This document shows positions 26,664 to 34,893 of a stretch of DNA of 64,000 bases, one piece after another; the first letter of the stretch is position 1; every line of letters starts with the position of its first letter. The DNA is from Billgrantia saliphila. GTDB lineage: Bacteria > Pseudomonadota > Gammaproteobacteria > Pseudomonadales > Halomonadaceae. The translations under genes were made by a program, and so were the position numbers. The DNA is taken from the NCBI RefSeq assembly GCF_002930105.1, contig NZ_PJRN01000001.1, forward strand, positions 124,001 through 188,000, in the 5' to 3' direction. The notes under the pieces are model-generated. The model worked only from the letters and a program-made list of their open reading frames with translations, was not told where the DNA came from and did not search any database.

Positions 26664-27782
26664 TCAACTAGCTATCTTGGGCTGCTGCTGGGTGATGCAG
26701 TGAATATTGCCACCGCCGAGCAGGATCTCCCGGGCCGGCACGCCGATTACTCGTCTGCCGGGAAACAGCTCTTGAAGAATGTTGCGGGCCTGTTCGTCGC
26801 GGGCCGGGTCCAGTAGCGGCATGACCACCACCGAGTTGCCGATATAGAAATTGACGTAGGAGCCTGCCATGCGATCCCCGGGCCGACGTGGATAGGAGCT
26901 GTTGAGGCGGTCCAGGCCACTGGCTTCGTCCTCCTCGATGAACAGCGGGCCGGGCTGGGGCAGCTTGTGGACGCGCAGCTTCCGCCCCCTGGCGTCGGTC
27001 GTGGATTCCAGCGCGGCAAGGGCTTCCCGGCAGATGGCATGTTGGGGATCGTCCTCGTCATCACACCAGGTCACCACGACTTCGCCGGGCGCGACGAAGC
27101 AGCACAGGTTGTCTACGTGTCCATCGGTTTCATCGAGGTAGCAGCCCCGGGGCAGCCATATGACCTTCTCGATGCCAAGGGTATCTTCCAGCACCTGCTC
27201 CATGTCGGCGCGGCTCAGGTGCGGGTTGCGGTTGGGGTTGAGCAGGCACTCCTCGGTGGTCAGCAGGGTGCCCTCGCCATCCACATGAATGGCGCCGCCT
27301 TCGAGTACCACCGGGACGGTGAAACGCGGAATGCCGAGCATCTCGGCGATCTTGGTGCGAATCCGCCGATCCTTGTCCCATGGGAAGTAGAGCCCACCGT
27401 CCAAGCCGCCCCAGGCATTGAACTGCCAGTCCACCACTGCCAGCCGGCCGTCCGGGTGGGTCAGGAAAGTGGGGCCCACGTCGCGCATCCAGGCATCGTT
27501 GCTGGAGAGTTCTACCACCCTGACCTGGGGTGGTAGCTGGTTGCGGGCATTCTCGTACTGCTCGTCGTTGACCCCGACATAGACGGTTTCGCTTTCGGCA
27601 ATCGCCGTGGCAACGGCGACGAAGGCCTGCTGGGCCGGCTTGGCGCCGTAGCGCCAAGTATCCGGACGTTGAGGCCAGAGCATCCAGCAAGCCTCGTGAG
27701 GGCTGAATTCGGCGGGCATGGAAAAGCCCAAGGCCCTAGGGGTCGCTCCAGTGAGAGCGGAGACGATCATCGCTACGTTCAT
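26664..27782 (-). CDS. aguA: Agmatine deiminase
   Basis: A 372-residue enzyme of the peptidyl-arginine-deiminase/AgDI fold, which hydrolyses agmatine to N-carbamoylputrescine and ammonia. Family motifs are MPAEFSPHEACWMLWPQRPDTWR near the start, NDAWMRDVGPTFL near 88, VLEGGAIHVDGEGTLLTTEECLLNPNRN, DETDGHVDN, and the catalytic Cys362 in GGGNIHCITQQQP. I chose the ATG with GGTGAGA ahead of it, 8 bases after the preceding antiporter stop; an upstream in-frame ATG overlapping that stop is also possible. No nitrilase-type AguB is present anywhere in the window, so N-carbamoylputrescine must be handled elsewhere or by another enzyme of this cluster. Confidence 0.94.
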   Translation of the reverse strand: MNVAMIVSALTGATPRALGFSMPAEFSPHEACWMLWPQRPDTWRYGAKPAQQAFVAVATAIAESETVYVGVNDEQYENARNQLPPQVRVVELSSNDAWMRDVGPTFLTHPDGRLAVVDWQFNAWGGLDGGLYFPWDKDRRIRTKIAEMLGIPRFTVPVVLEGGAIHVDGEGTLLTTEECLLNPNRNPHLSRADMEQVLEDTLGIEKVIWLPRGCYLDETDGHVDNLCCFVAPGEVVVTWCDDEDDPQHAICREALAALESTTDARGRKLRVHKLPQPGPLFIEEDEASGLDRLNSSYPRRPGDRMAGSYVNFYIGNSVVVMPLLDPARDEQARNILQELFPGRRVIGVPAREILLGGGNIHCITQQQPKIAS

Positions 27783-27790
27783 GACGATTC

Positions 27791-29137
27791 TCACCATTGG
27801 CCTGCCATCAGGAAGATGCCGGCGGCGATAGCGGCGGCGATCAGCACATAGGGAAGTTGGGTCAGCGCATGTGCCATGGGGGTGCAGCCGGCGCCTTGGG
27901 CGGAGAGCACCGTGGAGTCGCCGTAGAAGCAGGCGTGACTGCCGAAGGCGCTGGCGGAGATCAGGGCACCGATGACGAGCGGCATATGGCTGCCCATGCT
28001 GGCTGCCAGCGGCAGGACGATGGGCATGGCTACGGCGAACAACCCCCAGAAGGAACCAGTGGCGAAGGCCAGGAAGGCCATGGTCACGAAGACCACCGCC
28101 GGCAGCATGCCTGGCGTCATCAGCGGCTGCACGCTGGCGATCACGTAGTCGGTGAGCCCCAGCACGTCGTTGACCTCCTTGAGGGTGAAGCCCGCGACCA
28201 AGGTCCCCAGTGGCATGATCATCGCCTTGAAGCCTTCCAGAGCGGTATCGAAGGTCTCGTGAAAGCTGAGCAGGCGTTGCAAGCCGATCAACACCAGCGT
28301 CACGGCCAAGGCCACGATCACGCCGCGCAGGATGTCGATATCGTAGTACCAGGTGAAGAAGATCAGGGTGACGATAGGCAGCAGGAAGTTGAGCAGATGA
28401 GGGCGCTTCTTGCCTTTGTCCTCGACTTCCAGGGCGCTATCGTCAACCCCTCCCGGTACCGGCTGGCCCTCGGCGGCACGAGCCTCGGCGGCACGCATGG
28501 GGCCGAGGTCAGGAATCCAGCCCATGGCCACAAGCGGCACCAGGGCAGCGGCCACCCAGGCGTAGAACATGAAAGGAATCGCCTCGATATAGAGGCCCAT
28601 GCCGTTGCCTGCGACGTCGTTGTCCTCCAGCAGGCCGGCGAAGAACACCGCCCAGGTGGAGAAAGGCACCAGGATGCAGATGGGCGCCGCGGTAGAGTCC
28701 ACGATGTAGGCGAGTTTCTCTCGGGAGACTTGGAAGCGGTCGGTGACCTTCTTCATCGAGGCGCTGATGGTCAGTGCGTTCAAGTAATCGTCGACGAAGA
28801 TAACCAGGCCCAACAGCCAAGTGACCAGTAGGCTCTGGCGACGGCCATGAATGCGACGAGTGACGGCATCGCCGAAGCTGAGGACGCCGCCGGTCGTGAC
28901 CAGTAAGGCGATCAGACTGCCAAACAGGCCGCACACCAGAATGATCCAGGTGACGGTATCGTTGCCCAGTACCGTAAGCAGGATGTCCGAGCCCTGCGAT
29001 ACCATCGTCGTGGGATCGATCATGAGTAGACCCACCAAGGCCCCGGCCAGCAGCGATTCGATGGTTCGGCGGGTGAGAATGGCCATGCCCAGCACCACGG
29101 CGGTGGGGAGCAGGCTCCAGGCACCAAAGGTTTCCAT
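27791..29137 (-). CDS. NhaC-family Na+/H+ antiporter-like transporter
   Basis: A 448-residue polytopic membrane protein with about 11 hydrophobic segments. VIFVDDYLNALTISASMKKVTDRFQVSREKLAYIVDSTAAP and ATGSFWGLFAVAMPIVLPLA are typical of the NhaC/ion-transporter superfamily. The start METFGAWSLLPTAVV was chosen because the upstream open frame is polar and unlikely. The family includes Na+/H+ antiporters and amino-acid or organic-acid exchangers. Since it is coupled to aguA, transport of agmatine or a related amine is possible, but the substrate cannot be read from sequence. Confidence 0.82.
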   Translation of the reverse strand: METFGAWSLLPTAVVLGMAILTRRTIESLLAGALVGLLMIDPTTMVSQGSDILLTVLGNDTVTWIILVCGLFGSLIALLVTTGGVLSFGDAVTRRIHGRRQSLLVTWLLGLVIFVDDYLNALTISASMKKVTDRFQVSREKLAYIVDSTAAPICILVPFSTWAVFFAGLLEDNDVAGNGMGLYIEAIPFMFYAWVAAALVPLVAMGWIPDLGPMRAAEARAAEGQPVPGGVDDSALEVEDKGKKRPHLLNFLLPIVTLIFFTWYYDIDILRGVIVALAVTLVLIGLQRLLSFHETFDTALEGFKAMIMPLGTLVAGFTLKEVNDVLGLTDYVIASVQPLMTPGMLPAVVFVTMAFLAFATGSFWGLFAVAMPIVLPLAASMGSHMPLVIGALISASAFGSHACFYGDSTVLSAQGAGCTPMAHALTQLPYVLIAAAIAAGIFLMAGQW

Positions 29138-29233
29138 ACAAGATTCTCTATTATCGTTGTGGTCGTTGTCCCAAAAGCCGCTCAGCCGGCCTAGAGGTAG
29201 AGAGGAGCGTCGGGGGCAAGACGAAGCGGGGGG

Positions 29234-29255
29234 CTTTTGCCCTGGATGGCAAAAG
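29234..29255. other. Inverted repeat between aminotransferase and NhaC-like gene
   Basis: CTTTTGCC and GGCAAAAG form a perfect 8-bp dyad with a 6-base spacer in the 221-base gap between the aminotransferase stop and the antiporter start. It could be an attenuator hairpin or a protein-binding site. The gap otherwise shows no gene. Confidence 0.5.
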
Positions 29256-29358
29256 TAGCGCCCAAGGAAGGGTTCACAGCGCCCTCGCGATGGTCCGGCA
29301 TCCCGGGACTTGTCGTCGGAAAAGCTCATCTCCCTTGTTGGGTTGGTGAAGGCAGCTC

Positions 29359-30783
29359 TTAGAGGAAGCCGTCGGCGCGTAGCGAAGCGGTGGTGGAGGT
29401 GTAAGCTTCGTCGAGGATGGCGACTACGCGGTCGACCACATCGCGATCCCAGATCAGCGGCGGCGAGAGGATGTTGAGGTGGCCCACGGGGCGGATGATC
29501 AGGCCGCGCTTCTGCGCTTCGGCGGCAACCCGGTCTCCGACGCGTGCTTCTACTGGAAGCAGCTCCTTGGTGTTCTTGTCGGCGACGTTCTCGATGGCCA
29601 TCATGAAGTGGTCGCCGCGCACGTCTCCCACGGTTTCGTGGTCCGCCAGGGTCTTGAGCTTGCGTTCCAGATAGGGCCCAACTTCACGCACGCTCTCACA
29701 GAGGCCCTCGCGTTCGATGATCTCGATATTCTTGAGTGCCGCGGCACAGCTGACCGGATGGCCTGAGTAGGTGAAGCCGGTACTCAGTACGCCACCCTTG
29801 CGCTGAGGTGTGCCCAGCACCTCGTAGATGGCATCGGAAATCAGCGTGGCGCCAAGGGGGGCGTAGCCGGAGGAGAGTCCCTTGGCACAGTTGATAATGT
29901 CCGGCTGCGTCTCGAACACCGCCTCCGAGGCAAAGAAATGCCCCAGGCGGCCGAAGCCGGTGACCACCTCGTCGGCGATGTAGAGGATCTCGTTGGCACG
30001 GCATACGGCCTGCATGCGGGCATGGTAGCCACGCGGTGCCATCAGCACGCCACCCGCGCCCATGATCGGCTCGGCAATGAAAGCGGCGATGTTACCCGCA
30101 CCGAGGCGCTCGATCGTCTCCTCGAGTTCCTCCACCAGATGGTCGCAGTACTCCGCCTCGCTCATGCCCTTGGGCCGCCGATAGAGGTTGGCTTCGCTCA
30201 GGTGCGTGACCAGGTGATCCAGGGTATCGAAATCCCAGTTGTTGCTCTCGATGCCGGTCAGGGTGGCGGTCAGGTAGGTGGTGCCGTGGTAGGCGTTGTT
30301 GCGCGAGAGAATGCTTTTTTTGCTTGGTTTGCCCAGGCGATTGAAATAGTAGTGCACCAGGCGGATGGTGGCGTCGTTGGCTGCCGAGCCGCCACAGCTG
30401 TAGAAGACATGATTGAGGTGGGCCGGGGCCAGCTCGGCGAGCTTTGCGGCCAGCTCCGCCGCCGGAGCGTTGGAGAGGTTATTGAAGGTGGAGAAATAGG
30501 CCATGCGGGTAGCTTGTTCCGCCATGGCCTGGCCGATCTCGGCGCGGCCATGGCCCACGTTGACGCACCACAGGCCGGCGATGCCGTCGATGAAGCGGTT
30601 GCCGTGGGCATCCTCCACGTAGATGCCGTCGCTGTCGGTGATCAGGTCGCAGCCGTTGTCATGGAACAGGCTGAAATCGGTGAAGGGGTGGATGAAGTGG
30701 TCCTTGTCCTTCTGCCACAGCGCCTGGGCGTCGTAGCGCCGCATCGATTGGGCGGGGCGCGCGGAGGTCGTTGTCGTTGTCAT
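29359..30783 (-). CDS. Class III PLP aminotransferase
   Basis: A 474-residue omega-amino-acid/amine transaminase. The PLP lysine is Lys301 in NCAKGLSSGYAPLGATL. FYSCGGSAANDATIRLVHYYFNRLG, NNAYHGTTYLTATLTG, FIAEPIMGAGGVLMAPRGYH and IADEVVTGFGRLGHFFASE are visible. It is related to but distinct from the SpuC-like enzyme at 23689. Substrate is not certain: amines such as putrescine or N-carbamoylputrescine, beta-alanine, or taurine-like compounds are all possible for this family. A 22-bp element shared with the divergent hydrolase gene lies about 70 bases upstream. Confidence 0.85.
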   Translation of the reverse strand: MTTTTTSARPAQSMRRYDAQALWQKDKDHFIHPFTDFSLFHDNGCDLITDSDGIYVEDAHGNRFIDGIAGLWCVNVGHGRAEIGQAMAEQATRMAYFSTFNNLSNAPAAELAAKLAELAPAHLNHVFYSCGGSAANDATIRLVHYYFNRLGKPSKKSILSRNNAYHGTTYLTATLTGIESNNWDFDTLDHLVTHLSEANLYRRPKGMSEAEYCDHLVEELEETIERLGAGNIAAFIAEPIMGAGGVLMAPRGYHARMQAVCRANEILYIADEVVTGFGRLGHFFASEAVFETQPDIINCAKGLSSGYAPLGATLISDAIYEVLGTPQRKGGVLSTGFTYSGHPVSCAAALKNIEIIEREGLCESVREVGPYLERKLKTLADHETVGDVRGDHFMMAIENVADKNTKELLPVEARVGDRVAAEAQKRGLIIRPVGHLNILSPPLIWDRDVVDRVVAILDEAYTSTTASLRADGFL

Positions 30784-30854
30784 GGGGTGGCTCCTCTCTC
30801 GGTGTCTCGGGTGACTGACAGGGTCAGCCTAATCAGTGCGAAGGGGCCGCCGGT

Positions 30855-30876
30855 ATATCCTGATTGGGGTATATCG
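30855..30876. promoter_or_regulatory. Shared operator-like element, site 1
   Basis: A 22-bp element that begins ATATCC and carries GGGGTAT in its centre. It is identical at 19 of 22 positions to the element at 34808-34829. It is an imperfect dyad and lies about 70 bases upstream of the aminotransferase start on the minus strand. It is a candidate site for the AraC-family regulator encoded at 33760-34725. Confidence 0.6.
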
Positions 30877-30961
30877 CTGTGGCCTGCCGGGCTGACGCCA
30901 AAACACGCTTTCGACCCCTGTGCTCACGGGCAGGGGCCGAAGGCGTGCTGGTGAATGGACG

Positions 30962-32392
30962 TTACGACAGCGCCGGCCGCCGACCGGCGGCGAAGGGCGT
31001 CGGCAGCACACTTTCCAGGTCGCCGGCGATGCGGAAGGCGGTGGCGTCATCGTAGGAAGGCGCCACGATCTGCATACCGATGGGCACGCCGTTGGCGCCG
31101 ATTCCCACCGGCACCGAGAGTGCCGGGAAACGGTTGAGGATATTGAAGGGATAGGTCAGGCACAGGCCGGTAATGCCCTTGATCGGCCAGCCGTCCACCG
31201 TCAGGACGTCGCGGGTCTGGTCGTAGTAGGCGGGGATATGCGTTGTAGCCATGGTCGGGCAGATCAGGGCGTCGAAGCCGGCCTGGAAGACCTTGTCCTG
31301 CAGTTCGCGCAGCATCGCATCAGCGATCCGCCAACCGGCCTTTTCGTCCTCGAAGTCGACCCCGGCACAGCCCTCAACGATCTCGCGAGCATAGGAGGTG
31401 AGCTTGTCCATGGGTATATCCTCGCCCAACTGCTCATGGAAGACGCTGCCGGCCTGGAACATCAGGTGCTGCATGATCACCTGCCCGGCCTCGGCGGGCC
31501 AGTCGAGGTCGACGACCTCTACTTCGGCGCCCAGGTCGCGCAGCGCCTCGGCGGCGCCTTCCAGGGCCTGGCGCACCTCCGGGTCCACGGCGAAGTAGCC
31601 CAGATCGGGGCAGAGGGCGATACACATGCCGGCGACGGGTGCCTGACGCTCGGGCAGGGTATAGGCGGGCAGCGAACAGAGATCGTAGGGGTGGGGGCCG
31701 GCGATAATATTCTGCATCAGGATCATATCGCCGACCGAGCGTGCCAGGCCGCCGCTCTGGGCGAAGGACTCGCGGTTCCAAGGGTAGACTTCTGGGACCC
31801 GGCCCCAAGGGGCCTTGAAGCCGACGGTGCCGGTGAGGGAGGCGGGGATGCGGATCGAGCCGGCAATATCGCTGCCGCTGGCCAAGGTGGTGGTGCCGGC
31901 GGCCAGGGCCGCCGCCGCGCCGCCAGATGAGCCGCCGGGGGTGCAGTCGGGGTTCCAGGGGTTGCGGGTCACGCCCCACAGCTTGGACCAAGTGGCCAGC
32001 GACATGGAGAACTCCGGGGTCGTGGTGCGGGCATGGATGATGGCACCGGCATCCTGCAGCCGCTGCGGCAGGGGGTCGGTATAGTCCGCCATATGGCCCT
32101 CCAGGAGCAGGGAGCCGTTGGTGGTGGGGCGTCCCTCGATCATCGGCTCGTCCTTGACCGCCACCGGGATGCCCTCCAAGGGGCGGGCGGTGCCGTTGCG
32201 CCAGGCCTGTTCGGCCCGCTTCGCCTGTTCCCGGGCCTCCTCGAAATAGGTGGAGGAGAAGGCGTTAATACGCGGTTCAAGGGCCTCGGACCGTGCGATC
32301 AGCGCATCCAGCAGTTCGACCGGAGAGAGGCTGCCGCGGCGGAAGCGATTCAGGCACTCCCGGGCGCTCAGGTAGCAAAGGTCCAGGTTCAT
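30962..32392 (-). CDS. Amidase-signature-family amidohydrolase
   Basis: A 476-residue amidase. The Ser-cisSer-Lys triad is visible: Lys80 in VAVKDEP, the cis-Ser in TPGGSSGGAAAALAAG near residue 155, and the nucleophile Ser in GSDIAGSIRIPASLTG near 175-180, where Ala replaces the usual Gly before the last Gly-Ser. The family hydrolyses varied amides and carbamoyl or ureido compounds. It overlaps the MFS gene stop by four bases (ATGA), so the two are translationally coupled and probably serve import and hydrolysis of the same compound. The substrate is unknown. Confidence 0.85.
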   Translation of the reverse strand: MNLDLCYLSARECLNRFRRGSLSPVELLDALIARSEALEPRINAFSSTYFEEAREQAKRAEQAWRNGTARPLEGIPVAVKDEPMIEGRPTTNGSLLLEGHMADYTDPLPQRLQDAGAIIHARTTTPEFSMSLATWSKLWGVTRNPWNPDCTPGGSSGGAAAALAAGTTTLASGSDIAGSIRIPASLTGTVGFKAPWGRVPEVYPWNRESFAQSGGLARSVGDMILMQNIIAGPHPYDLCSLPAYTLPERQAPVAGMCIALCPDLGYFAVDPEVRQALEGAAEALRDLGAEVEVVDLDWPAEAGQVIMQHLMFQAGSVFHEQLGEDIPMDKLTSYAREIVEGCAGVDFEDEKAGWRIADAMLRELQDKVFQAGFDALICPTMATTHIPAYYDQTRDVLTVDGWPIKGITGLCLTYPFNILNRFPALSVPVGIGANGVPIGMQIVAPSYDDATAFRIAGDLESVLPTPFAAGRRPALS

Positions 32393-33627
32393 GGGGTGAT
32401 CTCCTTGGAGGGGGTGGCGGAGGCGTCGGTGAGTCGGGTTACGGGCAGGGCGCTAGTTAGGCAGCCGACGAAGCAGCCCAGGATCAGCAGCAGGCCCAGG
32501 GCGATGCCGCCGACGCCGATGCCCAGGCCGATCAACCAGGGGCCCAGGGCCAGGCTGCACATCATCACGAAGCAGCCGATGGCGGTGAGCTCACCGTGGC
32601 GATCCAACTGCGCCAGGGCGCCCTGGAGGTAGGGCAGGGTGAAGGCCCAGCAGATGCTCAGCACCATTACCGCGCTGGCGTAGGGCAGCAGGCCTCGCTC
32701 CAGCAGCAGGGCGGCGGTGGCCGCCAGAGAGAGCAGCAGCCCCGCGGCGAGGGGGCGGGTGCGCCCCTGGCGTTCGCCGAGCCACATCACCGCCAGGGCA
32801 CCGACGCCGCCGATGCCGCCGGCGATCACGGTGACGCCATGAATCTGGGCGTCGGGCAATGCCAAGGCCTGGCCGAAGCTCTGCAGGAAGGCCCAGGCGC
32901 CGGCATTAGCGATCTCGAACAGGGCGATGGCCAGCAGCAGACCCCACAGGCGCCAGTCCCGCCAGATCGATGTTGTATCGCGGCGGGCGCTGCCCAGTGG
33001 GGCGGAGGCGTCTGGGGCCGTGCGACCCATGGCGGGGATGCACAGCAGTGCTACCAGGGCGCAGCCGGCGAAGGTCAGGTAGAGGGCGGAAAGGCCGAAG
33101 CGGGCCACCGGGGCCTCGAGCAGGAAGAGCAGCAGCCCCGCGCCGAGGAACTGCAGCAACAGCAGCATGGCGTAGCCGCGCTCCGGGTGGTGGCGCCGGG
33201 CGGCCCAGGCGTAGGCGGCCCCAGCCAGCATGCCGCCGCCGAGCCCGCTGGCCAGGCGCACCAGCACCAGCGGTGCCAGGGCGGTGACGGTCAGGGAGAA
33301 CAGTTCGCAGAGTAGGATCAGGCCGGCGCCGCTGGCTGCCAGGGCCTTGAGGCCAGTGCGGCGCAGCAGTCCGGCGACGCCGAGCATGCCAAGTGCGGTG
33401 CCGAATAGGTTGGCCGAGACCACCAAGCCGGCCTGGGTCTCGGTATGGCCCAGTTCCACTCCCAGGCGGGTAACCAGCAGGGGCAGCACCGCTAGCACTA
33501 CAAGGCCGCCGAAGCCGGCCAGGGAGACCAGGAAGGTGGCGGGGTAGCCGTCGGGGTCGAGGCGCCGGGGGCGTGGCTCACGGGAGGTCGGCTCGGAGCC
33601 GGCCCGGGAATGGGGATCTGGAGTCAT
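32389..33627 (-). CDS. MFS transporter
   Basis: A 412-residue protein with about 12 membrane segments, starting PATFLVSLAGFGGLVVLAVLPLLVTRLG near residue 28. The start with AAGGG upstream was chosen over a longer frame. It looks like a major facilitator of the YbfB or Bcr/CynX-like organic-anion type, but the sequence is too divergent for a substrate call. It is coupled to the amidase downstream and lies directly after the AraC-type regulator on the same strand, with 132 bases between. Confidence 0.8.
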   Translation of the reverse strand: MTPDPHSRAGSEPTSREPRPRRLDPDGYPATFLVSLAGFGGLVVLAVLPLLVTRLGVELGHTETQAGLVVSANLFGTALGMLGVAGLLRRTGLKALAASGAGLILLCELFSLTVTALAPLVLVRLASGLGGGMLAGAAYAWAARRHHPERGYAMLLLLQFLGAGLLLFLLEAPVARFGLSALYLTFAGCALVALLCIPAMGRTAPDASAPLGSARRDTTSIWRDWRLWGLLLAIALFEIANAGAWAFLQSFGQALALPDAQIHGVTVIAGGIGGVGALAVMWLGERQGRTRPLAAGLLLSLAATAALLLERGLLPYASAVMVLSICWAFTLPYLQGALAQLDRHGELTAIGCFVMMCSLALGPWLIGLGIGVGGIALGLLLILGCFVGCLTSALPVTRLTDASATPSKEITP

Positions 33628-33664
33628 GGATAAGCCCTTGTTGTGATTATGGATGGCATCATCC

Positions 33665-33678
33665 ATACCCTATCAAGG
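33665..33678. promoter_or_regulatory. Possible third, weaker copy of the shared element
   Basis: ATACCCTATCAAGG resembles half of the 22-bp element in inverted orientation (ATACCC then A..AGG). It lies 38 bases before the MFS start. The match is partial and could be chance. Confidence 0.25.
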
Positions 33679-33759
33679 CCGGAGAGGGGGGTGTTTTGCG
33701 GCGAGCCGAAAAACTACTGCGCTGAGCCGAATCTTGGTCGTGGAGGCGGCGGCCTGGCC

Positions 33760-34725
33760 TCAGTGATTAAGGCGGCGAAGCCGGCGGTAGTCCCGTGGGG
33801 TCAGGCCGAATTCGCGCTTGAAGGCGGTGGTGAAGTTGGCGGCATGCTCGTAGCCCAGGTCGGTGGCGATCCGGGCGATGGGGAGATCGTCGTCGAGCAG
33901 CCGCTCGGCCTCGCACATGCGGGCCTGGCGCAGGCAGTCGGAGAGGGTCTGGCCGTGGTGCTCCTTGAAGCGCTGCTTCAACCTGCTCTCACTCATGCCG
34001 ATGCCGCGGCTCAGCTCGGCGAGGCGCGGCGGCCGAGTCAGGTCGGCGAGCAGCCGGCGTCGAGCCTCCTCCAGGGCCTGGAGATCCCGCACGCCGATCC
34101 TGGCGCGGGGCGGTGCCAGCGTACGGGAGCTCAGCAGCAGGCAGAGGAATTCGCTGCACTTGGCCTGCAGGTAGAGCGGCAAGCGGCGTTGGTCCACCGG
34201 CGGCGAGGTCAGCTCCTTCAGGCAACGGCGCAGCGGCGCGTCCAAGGGCAGGCATCGATTGCCGTCGACTCCCGGGTTGAAGGCGGCGAGGTCGTCGGCG
34301 GTGAGCCCGAAGGGGGGCTGACGCAGGCGCTCGGGGTCGAGGATCAGTAATGCCATCAGGTAGCGCCCCGGCTCGAGGCAGCGATCCAGGAAGGCGGCGC
34401 CCTGACGCCGGTGGCTGCACAGCAGGCGATCCCCGGCCAGCTCGAAAGCCTCTCCCTCCGGGGACTCCAGGGCAGTCGCCCCCTCCAGCATGCCGGCCAG
34501 GGTCAGGTGACCGCCGGGAATCCAGGCCGGCAGGCAGCCCGAGGCCTGCTCCAGGTCGAGGGTGCGTAGCCAGAGCCCGGGGGCCAAGCGGTAGCAGGCT
34601 TCCCAGCCACGTCCCTCGGGCTGGTCCCAGCGCAAACGGAAAGCGTCATGGTGCGCGCTCAGGGCGAACCAGTCGGTGCTGCTGTGGCAAACGTACAGCG
34701 GGGAGGGGGCCGACATGGTGCTCAT
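33760..34725 (-). CDS. AraC-family transcriptional regulator
   Basis: A 321-residue regulator with a C-terminal double helix-turn-helix: LAELSRGIGMSESRLKQRFKEHHGQTLSDCLRQARMCEAERLL and IARIATDLGYEHAANFTTAFKREFGLTPRDYRRL (about residues 235-318). The N-terminal two thirds is a poorly conserved effector domain, reminiscent of PchR-type regulators. It sits between leftward and rightward gene sets that share a 22-bp upstream element, one copy of which lies 83 bases before its own start, so it is the likely local controller. The inducer is unknown; agmatine or a carbamoylated derivative is a guess from context. Confidence 0.88.
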   Translation of the reverse strand: MSTMSAPSPLYVCHSSTDWFALSAHHDAFRLRWDQPEGRGWEACYRLAPGLWLRTLDLEQASGCLPAWIPGGHLTLAGMLEGATALESPEGEAFELAGDRLLCSHRRQGAAFLDRCLEPGRYLMALLILDPERLRQPPFGLTADDLAAFNPGVDGNRCLPLDAPLRRCLKELTSPPVDQRRLPLYLQAKCSEFLCLLLSSRTLAPPRARIGVRDLQALEEARRRLLADLTRPPRLAELSRGIGMSESRLKQRFKEHHGQTLSDCLRQARMCEAERLLDDDLPIARIATDLGYEHAANFTTAFKREFGLTPRDYRRLRRLNH

Positions 34726-34807
34726 TGTTCGGGGTTCTTCGATGATTTTTGACCGTGAGGAAGCCTTGACCTGCCTTCAAATGTAGAAGCCTCATTCTAC
34801 TGCCAAC

Positions 34808-34829
34808 ATATCCCGATAGGGGTATTTCG
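34808..34829. promoter_or_regulatory. Shared operator-like element, site 2
   Basis: The second 22-bp element, beginning ATATCCCGATAGGGGTAT. It lies in the divergent gap between the AraC regulator and the hydrolase gene, about 65 bases before the hydrolase start, where a -35 region would be expected. It is identical at 19 of 22 positions to site 1. Confidence 0.6.
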
Positions 34830-34893
34830 GCTGGCCCGGTGGCCGCCTAAGGTGTAGCCATTCTAACCCCGAACAATCACAAGGGAGGCACCC

